Of a stretch of DNA of 64,000 bases, positions 16,837 to 25,055 are shown piece by piece (the first letter of the stretch is position 1; each line of letters starts with the position of its first letter). Source of the stretch: Amycolatopsis deserti (GTDB lineage: Bacteria; Actinomycetota; Actinomycetes; Mycobacteriales; Pseudonocardiaceae). The notes below the pieces were generated by a model that searched no databases, was not told the origin of the DNA, and saw only the letters and a program-made list of their open reading frames with translations. A program made the translations under genes and the position numbers. The DNA lies in assembly GCF_014653945.1 (NCBI RefSeq), contig NZ_BNAU01000011.1:152613-216612 (forward strand). The letters run 5' to 3'.

Positions 16837-17721
16837 GTGGAACTGCGTCAGCTGTCGTACTTCGTGGCGGTCGCCGAGGAGCTGAGCTTCACGCGCGCGG
16901 CCCAGCGGTTGCGGGTCGTGCAGTCGGCCGTGTCGACCGCGATCCGCGCGCTGGAGCGGGAGGTCGGCGCCGAGTTGTTCGACCGGGACAGCCGGCGGGT
17001 CGCCCTGACCGCCGCCGGCGCGGCCATGCTGCCCGAGGCGCGGACCGCACTGGCAGCGGCACGCGCGGCGGCCCAGGCCGCGGCGGGCGCGAGCGGTGAG
17101 GTGCGGGGCATCGTGACCATGGGCACGCTCCTGTCGACCGGGAGGGTGAATGTGCCGCGGTTGCTGGGGCGGTTCTCGCGTCGGCACCCGCGCGCCGCCG
17201 TGCGGTTGCAGTACTCGCCGTCCGGCTCGGCGGGGCACGCGCGGGCGGTGCTGGACGGGCGGATGGACCTGGCGCTGGCGTCCCTGCCGGGGCGGGCGCC
17301 GGCCGGGCTGGCGCACGAGATCATCGCGGAGGAGGACCTGAGCCTGCTGGCCGCGCCGGACCACCCGGTGGCGCGCCGGGGCGTGGTGACGCTCGCCGAG
17401 CTGGCTGACGAGTCCTTTGTGGACTTCCCGGTCGGGTGGGGGAACCGGACGCTGGTCGACCGCGCCTTCGCCGGCGCGGGCCTGAGCCGCCAGGTGCCGC
17501 TGGAGGTGTCGGATTACGTCACCGCGCGGGCGCTCATCTGCCAGGGGCTCGGGGTGGGTTTCCTGCCCTCGGGCGCGGCGGAGGAGATGACGGGCGTGGT
17601 GTCGGTGCCGCTGGCCGAGCCGCTGCGCTGGTCGGTCTCGGTGATCCACTCGGCGACGCGGCCACTGTCCCCCGCGGCGGCGGCCCTGCTCCGGGAGGTG
17701 CGCGCGGAGCTGGAGGTTTAG
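16837..17721 (+). CDS. LysR family transcriptional regulator
   Basis: A 294-residue LysR protein. Helix-turn-helix residues lie in ELSFTRAAQRLRVVQSAVST (residues about 16-35), followed by FDRDSRRVALTAAG. The C-terminal part is the usual periplasmic-binding-like effector domain. It is divergent from the MFS gene at 15552-16793, a standard layout in which LysR activates its neighbour. The GTG start at 16837 is supported by the expected MELRQL opening. The stop overlaps the convergent MarR-like gene by 4 bp. Confidence 0.88.
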   Translation: MELRQLSYFVAVAEELSFTRAAQRLRVVQSAVSTAIRALEREVGAELFDRDSRRVALTAAGAAMLPEARTALAAARAAAQAAAGASGEVRGIVTMGTLLSTGRVNVPRLLGRFSRRHPRAAVRLQYSPSGSAGHARAVLDGRMDLALASLPGRAPAGLAHEIIAEEDLSLLAAPDHPVARRGVVTLAELADESFVDFPVGWGNRTLVDRAFAGAGLSRQVPLEVSDYVTARALICQGLGVGFLPSGAAEEMTGVVSVPLAEPLRWSVSVIHSATRPLSPAAAALLREVRAELEV

Positions 17722-18092
17722 CGTGCGGTCTCCAGATTGCGGGCCATCGTCGCCAATGTCCGGACCGTGTCGGCGTACTGGTCGTCCGTCAGGCCGGTGA
17801 GGGACAGCTCGCGGAAACGCCGCACCCGCTCGGCGATCTCCGCCCGCGCGGTGCGCCCGTCGTCGGTGAGGGTGCCGTCCGTGGTGATCCACCCGCGGGT
17901 CACCAGATCGGCCCGGGCTTCGTCGGCGCCGTCGAACACCGCCAGCGCCTCGGCGCCGTGGCGCGAAGTGTTGAGCGCCTGCCAGTGCCGCCGCGTCAGG
18001 CCGCGGTCGGCGAGCACGCCGGTGAGGCCGTCCTCCAGCAGGTTGTGCAGGTGCTTGAGCCAGAAACCGATGGGCCGGTCGAGCGGGTCCAC
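17718..18092 (-). CDS. MarR-like winged-helix regulator
   Basis: A 124-residue protein with the MarR shape: an N-terminal helix (RPIGFWLKHLHNLLEDGL), a recognition region (LADRGLTRRHWQALNTSRHG), a wing (GWITTDGTLTDDGRTARAEI) and a C-terminal dimer helix. The GTG at 18092 is chosen because AGGAG sits 5 nt upstream. An ATG at 18116 would lie inside the palindrome at 18106-18128 and is less likely. It is divergent from another MarR-type gene 56 bp away, so both may share that operator. Confidence 0.7.
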   Translation of the reverse strand: MDPLDRPIGFWLKHLHNLLEDGLTGVLADRGLTRRHWQALNTSRHGAEALAVFDGADEARADLVTRGWITTDGTLTDDGRTARAEIAERVRRFRELSLTGLTDDQYADTVRTLATMARNLETAR

Positions 18093-18105
18093 GACAACTC
18101 CTATG

Positions 18106-18128
18106 TAAGATGACATGTAGTTGTCTTA
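18106..18128. promoter_or_regulatory. Candidate operator between two divergent MarR genes
   Basis: An inverted repeat TAAGA-N13-TCTTA (18106-18110 and 18124-18128), with inner GACA and TGTC also paired. It lies in the 56-bp gap between the two regulators and is markedly AT-rich against its surroundings. Confidence 0.5.
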
Positions 18129-18148
18129 GAGTATGAATGAGGACGCGG

Positions 18149-18601
18149 ATGGACCGCAACGCCGAAACGATCGCCCGCGCGCTGGCCGCCCTGCGCCGCG
18201 CGCAGTCACGCCGCGCGCTGGGCCGGTTGTCGCGGGAGCGGGGGAGGCGCAGCCCGGTGCCGGACGCCGTGTACGAGCTGCTGGACGTCGTCGCGGCCGC
18301 CGAGCGGCCGCCGACGGTCACCGAAGCTGCCGCCGCGCTCGGTACCGATCAGCCCCGCGCGAGCCGCTTGACCGCGCAGGCTCTGGAAGCGGGACTGCTG
18401 CGCCGGCGCGCCGACCAGGGCGACGGCCGTCGTTCACTGCTGGAGCCCACGGCCGGTGGCCGGCGGGCACTCGAGGAGATCCAGGCGTTCCGCGCCGGGG
18501 TGGTCGCCGAGGTGACGGCCGGGTGGGATCCGGACGACCGGGCGGCGCTCGCGGAGCTGTTGGCCCGGTTCACGCGGGACTTCACCGCGCTGGTGCGGTG
18601 A
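18149..18601 (+). CDS. MarR family transcriptional regulator
   Basis: A 150-residue MarR protein. The recognition area PPTVTEAAAALGTDQPRASRL is followed by the wing ADQGDGRRSLLEPTAGG, the classical DxRxxxxxLT-type pattern. The ATG at 18149 has TGAGG about 6 nt upstream; the ATG at 18137 is an alternative that adds four residues. It is divergent from the MarR-like gene at 17718-18092 across the shared operator candidate. Neither has an obvious target besides itself. Confidence 0.8.
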   Translation: MDRNAETIARALAALRRAQSRRALGRLSRERGRRSPVPDAVYELLDVVAAAERPPTVTEAAAALGTDQPRASRLTAQALEAGLLRRRADQGDGRRSLLEPTAGGRRALEEIQAFRAGVVAEVTAGWDPDDRAALAELLARFTRDFTALVR

Positions 18602-18610
18602 CCACGATGC

Positions 18611-18886
18611 TCAGGCGGCGTGCGCCTGCTGCGCCCGGAGCGCGGCGAGTCCGGCCTCGGTGGGCACGACGGGCACGTCCTCGGCGCCCGGGCCGGGCGT
18701 GGCGGAGATCAGCTTGCGCCAGCTGAGCCGGTCGAGCGCCTCGCACTCCCACGGCGGGACGCGCCCGGCCGCGGCGCCGTCGGGGCCGGCCCACATGTAG
18801 CAGGTGGGCGCCCCCCACAGGCCATTGTGGAACAGGATGAGCCCGGCGGCCGCGTCGGCCAGGGCCTGCAGTTCTTGCGCGGTCAT
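18611..18886 (-). CDS. Uncharacterised 91-residue protein
   Basis: The ATG at 18886 (MTAQELQALADAAAG) gives 91 residues with a Trp/Cys-rich middle, NGLWGAPTCYMWAGPDG. High GC in third codon positions supports coding. There is no signal peptide and no membrane segment. It converges on the MarR gene with 9 bp between stops, and lies upstream of nothing obvious. I recognise no family. Confidence 0.55.
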   Translation of the reverse strand: MTAQELQALADAAAGLILFHNGLWGAPTCYMWAGPDGAAAGRVPPWECEALDRLSWRKLISATPGPGAEDVPVVPTEAGLAALRAQQAHAA

Positions 18887-18943
18887 ACCACAAAGGGTGC
18901 CCGCCGGCGAGCGGAGCACACATCCGCCGAACCACCGAGTCGG

Positions 18944-20212
18944 CTACGTATTGTCATCCGTAGGTGTGGTCTGGCGCACAAGCGCCTCCAGCACGTCGGC
19001 CGCGACGGGCAGCGCGGCCTCGTCGACGTCGAAGTACGGGTTGTGGTGCGGCGCCGGGTTGCCGCCCCCGACGACCGTGTACGTGGCGAGGCCGCCCGCG
19101 CGCTGCACGGCTTCGGCGAAGAGGCTGGCGTCGTCGCTGCCGCCCATTTCGTGCAGCCGCACGGTCCGCTCGCCGTGACCGGTCGCGGCGGCGGCCGCGA
19201 GCACCGCGTCCAGCAGTTCGTCGTCGCAGGCCAGCGACGTCGAACCGCCGGTCTCTTCGATCTCCACGGCCACGCCCTGTGCCTGCGCGGCCCCGCACAG
19301 CACCTGCTTGACCCGCTCGGTGAGGTCCGCGTTCACCGCGCCGTCCTTCGACCGCGCCTCGCACGTCAGCTCGGCGACCGCGGGCACGATGTTGACGTTG
19401 CCCCCGGCGTGCAGGGTGCCGACGTTGACCCGCGTGTCGGCGGCGGAGAACCGGGGCAGGGCGTGGATGCCGAGCACCGCCGTCGCGGCGGCGAGCAGCG
19501 CGTTGCGGCCGTCCTCGGGCGCTGCCGCCGCGTGCGAGGCGACCCCCGTGAACCGGGCGCGCATCTTGGTCGTGGCGAAGATGCCGGTGATCCCCGCCGC
19601 GACGGTCGTGGCGGGCAGATCCAGGCCCAGGTGCACAGCCAGGAACCGGTCGACCCCGGCGACGGCGTCCGCCGCGAGCATCGCGCGGGCGCCCCGGCCG
19701 CCCTCCTCGGCGGGCTGGAACAGGAACCGCACGGTGCCCGGGAAGTCGCGGTCGGCCAGGCGTCGCGCCAGCTCCAGCCCGATCGCCACGTGCCCGTCGT
19801 GCCCGCACGCGTGCATGAACCCCTCGTACCGGGAGCGGAACCCGTTCGCCGCGGGCGCGTGCGCCGGGTCGTCGGCCTCGGTGACCGGCAGCGCGTCCAT
19901 GTCGAACCGCAGCGCCCACGTCGGCCCGGGGCGGCGGCCGGCGAGGTCGGCGATGATCGCGGTGCCCTCGGCGGCGAACCGCCGCACGTCCTCGGCGTCC
20001 GCGCCGGTTTCGACGGCCCGGTCCGCGAAGCGCCGCAGCGTCGCTTCGTCCGGATAGGCGGGCACGCCCTCGCGCCGCATGGCCGCGACGCCGGTGCGCA
20101 CCTCCACCGGGAGCTCCCGCAGGTGCGCGAGCACCGTCGCCGCCGTCCGCACCTCGCAGAAGGCGGGTTCGGGGTGCGCGTGCACGTCCCGGCGCAGGGC
20201 GACCAGATCCAT
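18944..20212 (-). CDS. M20 family amidohydrolase, AbgA-like
   Basis: A 422-residue M20 peptidase. Zinc-binding motifs are HACGHDGH (about 135-142) and EEGGRGARAM, with the early RRDVHAHPEPAF opening seen in aminoacylase/AbgA enzymes. Its length and its partner, an AbgT transporter gene 10 bp upstream, point to cleavage of p-aminobenzoyl-glutamate as in the E. coli abgABT system. No separate abgB gene is present, so this enzyme may act alone on a related N-acyl amino acid. The stop lies 58 bp from the gene beyond. Confidence 0.8.
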   Translation of the reverse strand: MDLVALRRDVHAHPEPAFCEVRTAATVLAHLRELPVEVRTGVAAMRREGVPAYPDEATLRRFADRAVETGADAEDVRRFAAEGTAIIADLAGRRPGPTWALRFDMDALPVTEADDPAHAPAANGFRSRYEGFMHACGHDGHVAIGLELARRLADRDFPGTVRFLFQPAEEGGRGARAMLAADAVAGVDRFLAVHLGLDLPATTVAAGITGIFATTKMRARFTGVASHAAAAPEDGRNALLAAATAVLGIHALPRFSAADTRVNVGTLHAGGNVNIVPAVAELTCEARSKDGAVNADLTERVKQVLCGAAQAQGVAVEIEETGGSTSLACDDELLDAVLAAAAATGHGERTVRLHEMGGSDDASLFAEAVQRAGGLATYTVVGGGNPAPHHNPYFDVDEAALPVAADVLEALVRQTTPTDDNT

Positions 20213-20222
20213 CAGGCTCCTC

Positions 20223-21767
20223 TCATCGCGGCAGGTGCACGTGCACCCCCGGCCCGAACGGGATGTCCCCGAAGTAGAACACGGCGAGCAGACCCACCCA
20301 CACCACCCAGAACGGGATCACGAAGATCGACATGCGGGCGATCAACGTGCCAAGTCGGACATCAGGTTCGTAGCGGCGCAGCACGGTCAGCAGCACGAAC
20401 AGGTACGGGCTGAGCGGGGTGATGATCTGCGTGGCCGAGTCGCCGATGCGGTAGGCGGCCTGCACGAACCCCGGGTCGTAGCCCAGCAGCATGAACGCGG
20501 GCACGAACACCGGCGCCACCAGCGACCACAGCGCCGAGCCGGAGGTGATGAACAGGTTCAGCACCGACACCAGCACGACGAACGCCAGGATGCCGGCGAA
20601 CCCGGTCAGGTGCACCGACCGCAGGAACTCCGCGCTGCGCACGGCCAGCAGGGTGCCCAGGTTGCTCCACGTGAAGACGGCGATGAACTGCGAGATCGCC
20701 AGGATCAGCACGATGTAGCCGGCCATGTCCTTGACGGCCTCGGCCATCATCGAGGGCACGTCACCGGGTTTCGTGATCGTGCCGGTCGTGACGCCGTAGG
20801 TGAGCCCGGCGAGCACGAACGCCAGGAACAGCACCAGCACCAGCCCGGTCAGCAGCGGCGAGCTGATCAGTGAGCCGTTGTCGCCGCGCAGCGGGCTACC
20901 CGGCAGCAGCCACGCCACGGCGACCAGCACGACGTACCCCGCCAGCACGATCGCGGCGCGCCGCAAACCCTTGCGCTGCACCGCGGTCAGCGCCGCGCTC
21001 TCGTCCGCCGCGGTGCCCTCGGGCGGCGTGTAGGGGACCAGCCGCGGCTCCAGCACGCGGGCGGTCAGCCACGCGCCGAGGAACGGCAGGATCAGCCCGG
21101 CCGCCGCCGTGAAGAACCAGTTCATCGCCATGGTGACCTGCGGCTGCACCGCGACCGGGACGACGGTCACCGCCTTCTGCGTCAGCCCGGACAGCAGGGC
21201 GTCGTAGCTGCCGAGCAGGGTGCCGGCGCCGTAACCGCCGGTGACGCAGGCGAAACTGCCCACCGCGCCGGCCACCGGGTGCCGCCCGGCGGCGCGGAAC
21301 ACCAGTGCGGCCAGCGGTGGGATGACGATGATGCCAGCGTCGGCCATGACGTGTGCCTGGAAGGACACCAGCGACACCGCGAACGGCAGCAGCCAGCGCG
21401 GGGCGCGCGAGAAGACGGCGCGCACGGCCGCCTCGAGCAGCCCGGCGCGTTCGGCCAGGCCGACGGCCAGCAGCATCACCAGGACGTTGCCCAGCGGCGG
21501 GAAGGTGACGAAGTTGTCGACGAGCTTGCTCAGCAGGAACCGCACGCCCTCGCCGGTGAACAGGCCCTTGACGGCCACCGGTTGCGTCGTGCCGGGCACC
21601 GTGACGGTGACGTGGAAGGCGGCGACCGCGGTGGTGATCACCCCGAGCGCCGCGAACAGGTAGACGAACAGGAAGAACGGGTCCGGCAGGCGGTTGCCGA
21701 CCCGTTCGACGAAGCCGAGAACGCGCTCGGCGGGGGACTGTTTCGCCTGTGCTGGGGTGGTGCTCAA
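20223..21767 (-). CDS. AbgT family p-aminobenzoyl-glutamate-type transporter
   Basis: A 514-residue membrane protein with about 11-13 helices. AbgT-typical segments include AERVLGFVERVGNRLPDPF at the start, FQAHVMADAGIIVIPPLAAL, and SGSALWSLVAPVFVPAFMLLG. The best start is the TTG at 21767: a perfect AAGGAGG lies 6 nt upstream, and residues before it have no family character. Family members import p-aminobenzoyl-glutamate, or export sulfonamides. It is the first gene of a two-gene operon with the M20 hydrolase. Confidence 0.83.
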   Translation of the reverse strand: MSTTPAQAKQSPAERVLGFVERVGNRLPDPFFLFVYLFAALGVITTAVAAFHVTVTVPGTTQPVAVKGLFTGEGVRFLLSKLVDNFVTFPPLGNVLVMLLAVGLAERAGLLEAAVRAVFSRAPRWLLPFAVSLVSFQAHVMADAGIIVIPPLAALVFRAAGRHPVAGAVGSFACVTGGYGAGTLLGSYDALLSGLTQKAVTVVPVAVQPQVTMAMNWFFTAAAGLILPFLGAWLTARVLEPRLVPYTPPEGTAADESAALTAVQRKGLRRAAIVLAGYVVLVAVAWLLPGSPLRGDNGSLISSPLLTGLVLVLFLAFVLAGLTYGVTTGTITKPGDVPSMMAEAVKDMAGYIVLILAISQFIAVFTWSNLGTLLAVRSAEFLRSVHLTGFAGILAFVVLVSVLNLFITSGSALWSLVAPVFVPAFMLLGYDPGFVQAAYRIGDSATQIITPLSPYLFVLLTVLRRYEPDVRLGTLIARMSIFVIPFWVVWVGLLAVFYFGDIPFGPGVHVHLPR

Positions 21768-21939
21768 CCGCTGCCTCCTTGATCGTCCCGGCTCAGGATG
21801 GCAGCCGACGGTGTCGGCGGGATGTCGGAGTTTTTCGGACAGGTGAAGTAAACCGGATGGCGGCAACCGGTGGGCCGGAATTGTCGGTGGGGGCCGCTAG
21901 CGTCGGTTCGTCTTGGTGGATCACGACGAGGGGGACCCG

Positions 21940-23004
21940 ATGACCGAGCTGTTCGAGCTCCGGCGGTACACGCTGCGCCCGGGACGGCGCGACGAGCTGA
22001 TCGCGCTGTTCGACGCGCAGTTCGTGGAGTCACAGGCCGAGGCGGGGATGCGGGTGTACGGCCAGTTCCGCGACCTGGACGACCCGGACCGCTTCGTGTG
22101 GATCCGGGGCTTCCCGGAGGCGGCCCGGAGAGCCGAGGCGCTGGCCGCCTTCTACGAGCGACATCCGGCGTGGCTGACCCACCGGGAAGCCGCCAACGCG
22201 ACGATGGTGGATTCGGATGACGTGCTTCTGCTGGAGCCGGTGACGGGCGGCTTGGAAGCGGCACGTGGGGCGCCGGCTGGGGTGGCGGGCCCCGCCGGAC
22301 GCGGCACGGCCGCACCCGAGCCGCTGGATTCCAGCGGAGAAGGCGCGGCGCCGCTCGCGGTGGCGCGGGGTTCGGGCGGGGGCGGCGCCGAGTTACCCGC
22401 GGTGGCGCGGGGTTCCGGTGAAGGGGGCACGGCCGCGCCCGAAACAGTCGATTCCCGTGGGGATGGCGCTGCACCGCCGGGCGCCGCGGCGAGGTCCGGT
22501 GGGGGAGACGCGGCACCGCCCGAGGCGACGGCGCACCCCGGCGGAGAAGGTACGGGGCCGCCGATGCGTTCAGATGGGGAGGGCACGATCCCGCTGAGGG
22601 ATGCGCGGCGTTCAGGCGGGGGAGACGCGGCACCGCCCGAGGCGACGGCGCACCCCGGCGGACACGGTACGGGAGCGGCGGTGCGCTCTGGTGAGGAAAG
22701 CACCGGGCCGCCGCGCGTGGCGAATTTCGAGATCGTCGTGTGTTATCCGGATGATCCGGCGGCGTTCGCGGCCTACTTCCAGCAGGAACTTGCGCCCATC
22801 CTCACCGCCGCGGGGGCTCCACCGCTCGCCTCCTTCCAGAGCTCCTCCCGCCGCAATGACTATCCGCGCCTGCCGGTTCGTGAGGGCGAGCGCGTCTTCG
22901 TCTGGCTCACCCGCTCTCCGGCACCGGTCGAGCTGCTCCTGCTCGGACGGCGGCCACCCGAGCGGCTCCGTCTCGCGCCGACGCCGGGCTCTTGGCTCCG
23001 ATAG
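21940..23004 (+). CDS. NIPSNAP protein split by a low-complexity repeat insertion
   Basis: A 354-residue protein. Residues 1 to about 105 form a NIPSNAP/ferredoxin-like barrel (ELRRYTLRPGRRDELIALF, then YGQFRDLDDPDRFVWIRGF). Residues about 250-354 form a second such domain (FEIVVCYPDDPAAFAAYFQ). Between them lie about 145 residues rich in Gly, Ala, Pro and Glu with internal repeats, including RSGGGDAAPPEATAHPGG twice. Usual two-domain NIPSNAP proteins are about 210 residues, so the middle is an expansion. Start ATG 21940 follows GAGGGGG. Function unknown; monocistronic. Confidence 0.72.
   Translation: MTELFELRRYTLRPGRRDELIALFDAQFVESQAEAGMRVYGQFRDLDDPDRFVWIRGFPEAARRAEALAAFYERHPAWLTHREAANATMVDSDDVLLLEPVTGGLEAARGAPAGVAGPAGRGTAAPEPLDSSGEGAAPLAVARGSGGGGAELPAVARGSGEGGTAAPETVDSRGDGAAPPGAAARSGGGDAAPPEATAHPGGEGTGPPMRSDGEGTIPLRDARRSGGGDAAPPEATAHPGGHGTGAAVRSGEESTGPPRVANFEIVVCYPDDPAAFAAYFQQELAPILTAAGAPPLASFQSSSRRNDYPRLPVREGERVFVWLTRSPAPVELLLLGRRPPERLRLAPTPGSWLR
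22501..22662 (+). repeat. Perfect 45-bp direct repeat inside the NIPSNAP gene
   Basis: Identical 45-bp segments at 22501-22545 and 22618-22662, 117 bp (39 codons) apart, so the frame is kept. They sit inside a longer degenerate repeat field (about 22290-22720) whose units begin with GGG-rich codons and encode Gly/Pro/Ala-rich peptides. The perfect identity suggests a recent duplication. Confidence 0.85.
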
Positions 23005-23048
23005 AACCCACTATGTCCACAAAGGAGGTGACCGATCCGGACTCTGAC

Positions 23049-23134
23049 AACTGAACACAACCCCCGGCGCGGGGTGACCGCCGGGCGAGCAACTGAACAC
23101 AACCCCGGCTTGCCGAGGTTACCGCCGGGCGAGG
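23049..23134. repeat. Tandem duplication of the aconitase 3' end
   Basis: Two adjacent copies of a roughly 42-44 bp unit, each beginning AACTGAACACAACCCC and ending ACCGCCGGGCGAG. The second copy (23091-23134) contains the last codons and TAA stop of the minus-strand aconitase gene. The first copy (23049-23090) lies beyond the stop and carries a base change that turns the stop codon into a sense codon. Confidence 0.7.
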
Positions 23135-25053
23135 AGTGGGATCCGGCCGCCGGCCAGGACCGCTTCCACCTGGCGCGGCGACAAGCGGTGCCGCACCGGG
23201 ATGTCCACGCCCGTGGTGGTGTCGGTGACCGTGATCTCCTCGCCTTCGGGCAGCTGCGCGCGCAACGCCCGCAGCGCGAGGACGTGTCCCTGCTCGACGC
23301 GGTCGTAGTCGGCCGGGTCGGTGAACTCCAGCGCGAGGATCCCGAAGTTGGCGAGGTTCTGCCAATGAATGCGGGCGAACGACTTGGCGATCACCGCCAC
23401 CAAACCGAGGTGGCGTGGCGTGATGGCGGCGTGCTCGCGCGACGACCCCTGCCCGTAGTTGTCCCCGCCGACGACGAAATGCCCGCCGTCGGTCTTGCGG
23501 GCCCGCGACGGGTACGTCTCGTCGACGCGGGTGAAGGTGAAGTCGGCCAGCTTCGGGATGTTCGAGCGGAACGGCAGGGCCGCGGCACCGGCGGGGGAGA
23601 TCTCGTCGGTCGAGATGTTGTCGCCCACCTTCAGCAACACGACGGCCTCGATGTCGTCCGGCAGGGGCGGGAAATCCGGCAGCGACGAAATATTGGGGCC
23701 CTTGACCAGCTCCTCCTTCGCGGCCCGCTCCGGCGGCAGCGGCGGCACCAGCATGGCCGTGTTCACGCTCGCCCGCTCGGGCAGCGTCACCGACGGGTAG
23801 CCCATGCTCAGCTCCCGCGGATCGGTGATCACGCCGGTCAGCGCGGCCGCCGTCGCGGTCTCCGGCGAGCACAGCCACACCCGGTCCTCCCGCGTCCCGG
23901 ACCGGCCGGGGAAGTTCCGCGGGAACGTGCGCAGCGAGTTCTGCCCGGCCGCCGGCGCCTGCCCCATCCCGATGCACCCCAGGCACCCGGCCTGGTGCAG
24001 CCGCGCGCCCGCGGACACCAGATCCAGCGTCGCGCCCATCTTCGTCAGATCCGCGAGGATCTCCCGTGACGACGGGTTCACGTCGAAGCTCACCGCGTCG
24101 TGCGTCTGCCGCCCCCGCACCATCGCCGCCGCCACGGCGAAATCCCGCAGCCCGGGGTTGGCCGACGAGCCGATCACCACCTGCCGCACCTCGGTGCCGG
24201 CCACCTCCCGCACGGGCACCACGTCGTCCGGCGACGACGGGCGCGCGATCAGCGGCTCCAAAGTGGACAGATCGATCTCCTCGGACAGGTCGTACACGGC
24301 GTCCGGATCGGGCAGGACCTCGACGAAATCCTCCGCCCGGCCCTGCGCCCGCAGAAAATCACGCACCGCGTCGTCGGCGGGGAACACCGTGGTCGTCGCC
24401 CCTAGTTCGGCGCCCATGTTCGCGATCACGTGCCGGTCCATCGCCGACAACGACGCCAGCCCCGGCCCGTGGTACTCCACGATCCGGTTCAGCCCGCCCT
24501 TGACGCTGTGCCGGCGCAGCATCTCCAGGATCACGTCCTTGGCCGACACCCACTCCGGCAGCGACCCGGTCAGCCGCACGCCCCAGATCTCCGGCATTCG
24601 CAGGTACAGCGGCTCCCCGGCGATCGCCAGCGCGACCTCCAGCCTGCCGACCCCGACCGCGAGCATGCCGAGCGACCCGGCGGCGCACGTGTGCGAATCG
24701 GACCCGACCATCGTGCGCCCCGGCACCCCGAACCGCGCCATGTGCGTCGGGTGCGAAACCCCGTTGCCCGGCTTGGAATACCACAGCCCGAACCGCCGGC
24801 ACGCCGAGCGGAGGAACGCGTGGTCCTCGGCGTTCTTCTCGTCCGCCTGCAGCAGGTTGTGGTCGACGTACTGGACGCTCACCTCGGTGCGCGCCCGGTC
24901 CAGCCCCAGGGCCTCCAGCTCCTGCATCACCAGCGTGCCGGTGGCGTCCTGGGTGAGGGTCTGGTCGACCCGCAACCCGATCTCGCGACCCGGCACCGGC
25001 TCACCGGACACCAGGTGGCTCTCGATCAGCTTGCGCGCGACCGGGAACCCCAC
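23119..25053 (-). CDS. Aconitate hydratase family protein
   Basis: A 644-residue aconitase, the shorter bacterial form (no fused second swivel extension). Cluster ligands are visible in GSDSHTCAAGSLGMLAVG and in GCLGCIGMGQAPAAG, with the substrate-contact SREHAA in GQGSSREHAAITPRHLG. It isomerises citrate/isocitrate or a related hydroxy-tricarboxylate. The GTG at 25053 is chosen because GGAGG lies 5 nt upstream; the open frame extends further only as noise. It is the last gene of a four-gene minus operon, 2 bp after the NDH-2 gene. Whether it is the main TCA enzyme cannot be told. Confidence 0.83.
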   Translation of the reverse strand: MGFPVARKLIESHLVSGEPVPGREIGLRVDQTLTQDATGTLVMQELEALGLDRARTEVSVQYVDHNLLQADEKNAEDHAFLRSACRRFGLWYSKPGNGVSHPTHMARFGVPGRTMVGSDSHTCAAGSLGMLAVGVGRLEVALAIAGEPLYLRMPEIWGVRLTGSLPEWVSAKDVILEMLRRHSVKGGLNRIVEYHGPGLASLSAMDRHVIANMGAELGATTTVFPADDAVRDFLRAQGRAEDFVEVLPDPDAVYDLSEEIDLSTLEPLIARPSSPDDVVPVREVAGTEVRQVVIGSSANPGLRDFAVAAAMVRGRQTHDAVSFDVNPSSREILADLTKMGATLDLVSAGARLHQAGCLGCIGMGQAPAAGQNSLRTFPRNFPGRSGTREDRVWLCSPETATAAALTGVITDPRELSMGYPSVTLPERASVNTAMLVPPLPPERAAKEELVKGPNISSLPDFPPLPDDIEAVVLLKVGDNISTDEISPAGAAALPFRSNIPKLADFTFTRVDETYPSRARKTDGGHFVVGGDNYGQGSSREHAAITPRHLGLVAVIAKSFARIHWQNLANFGILALEFTDPADYDRVEQGHVLALRALRAQLPEGEEITVTDTTTGVDIPVRHRLSPRQVEAVLAGGRIPLLARR

Positions 25054-25055
25054 GG

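Noticed and set aside
21823..21841. Inverted repeat TGTCGGAG / TTCGGACA between abgT and the NIPSNAP gene
   Set aside because: Only 6 of 8 positions pair and there is no regulator nearby, so it is too weak to list as an operator.
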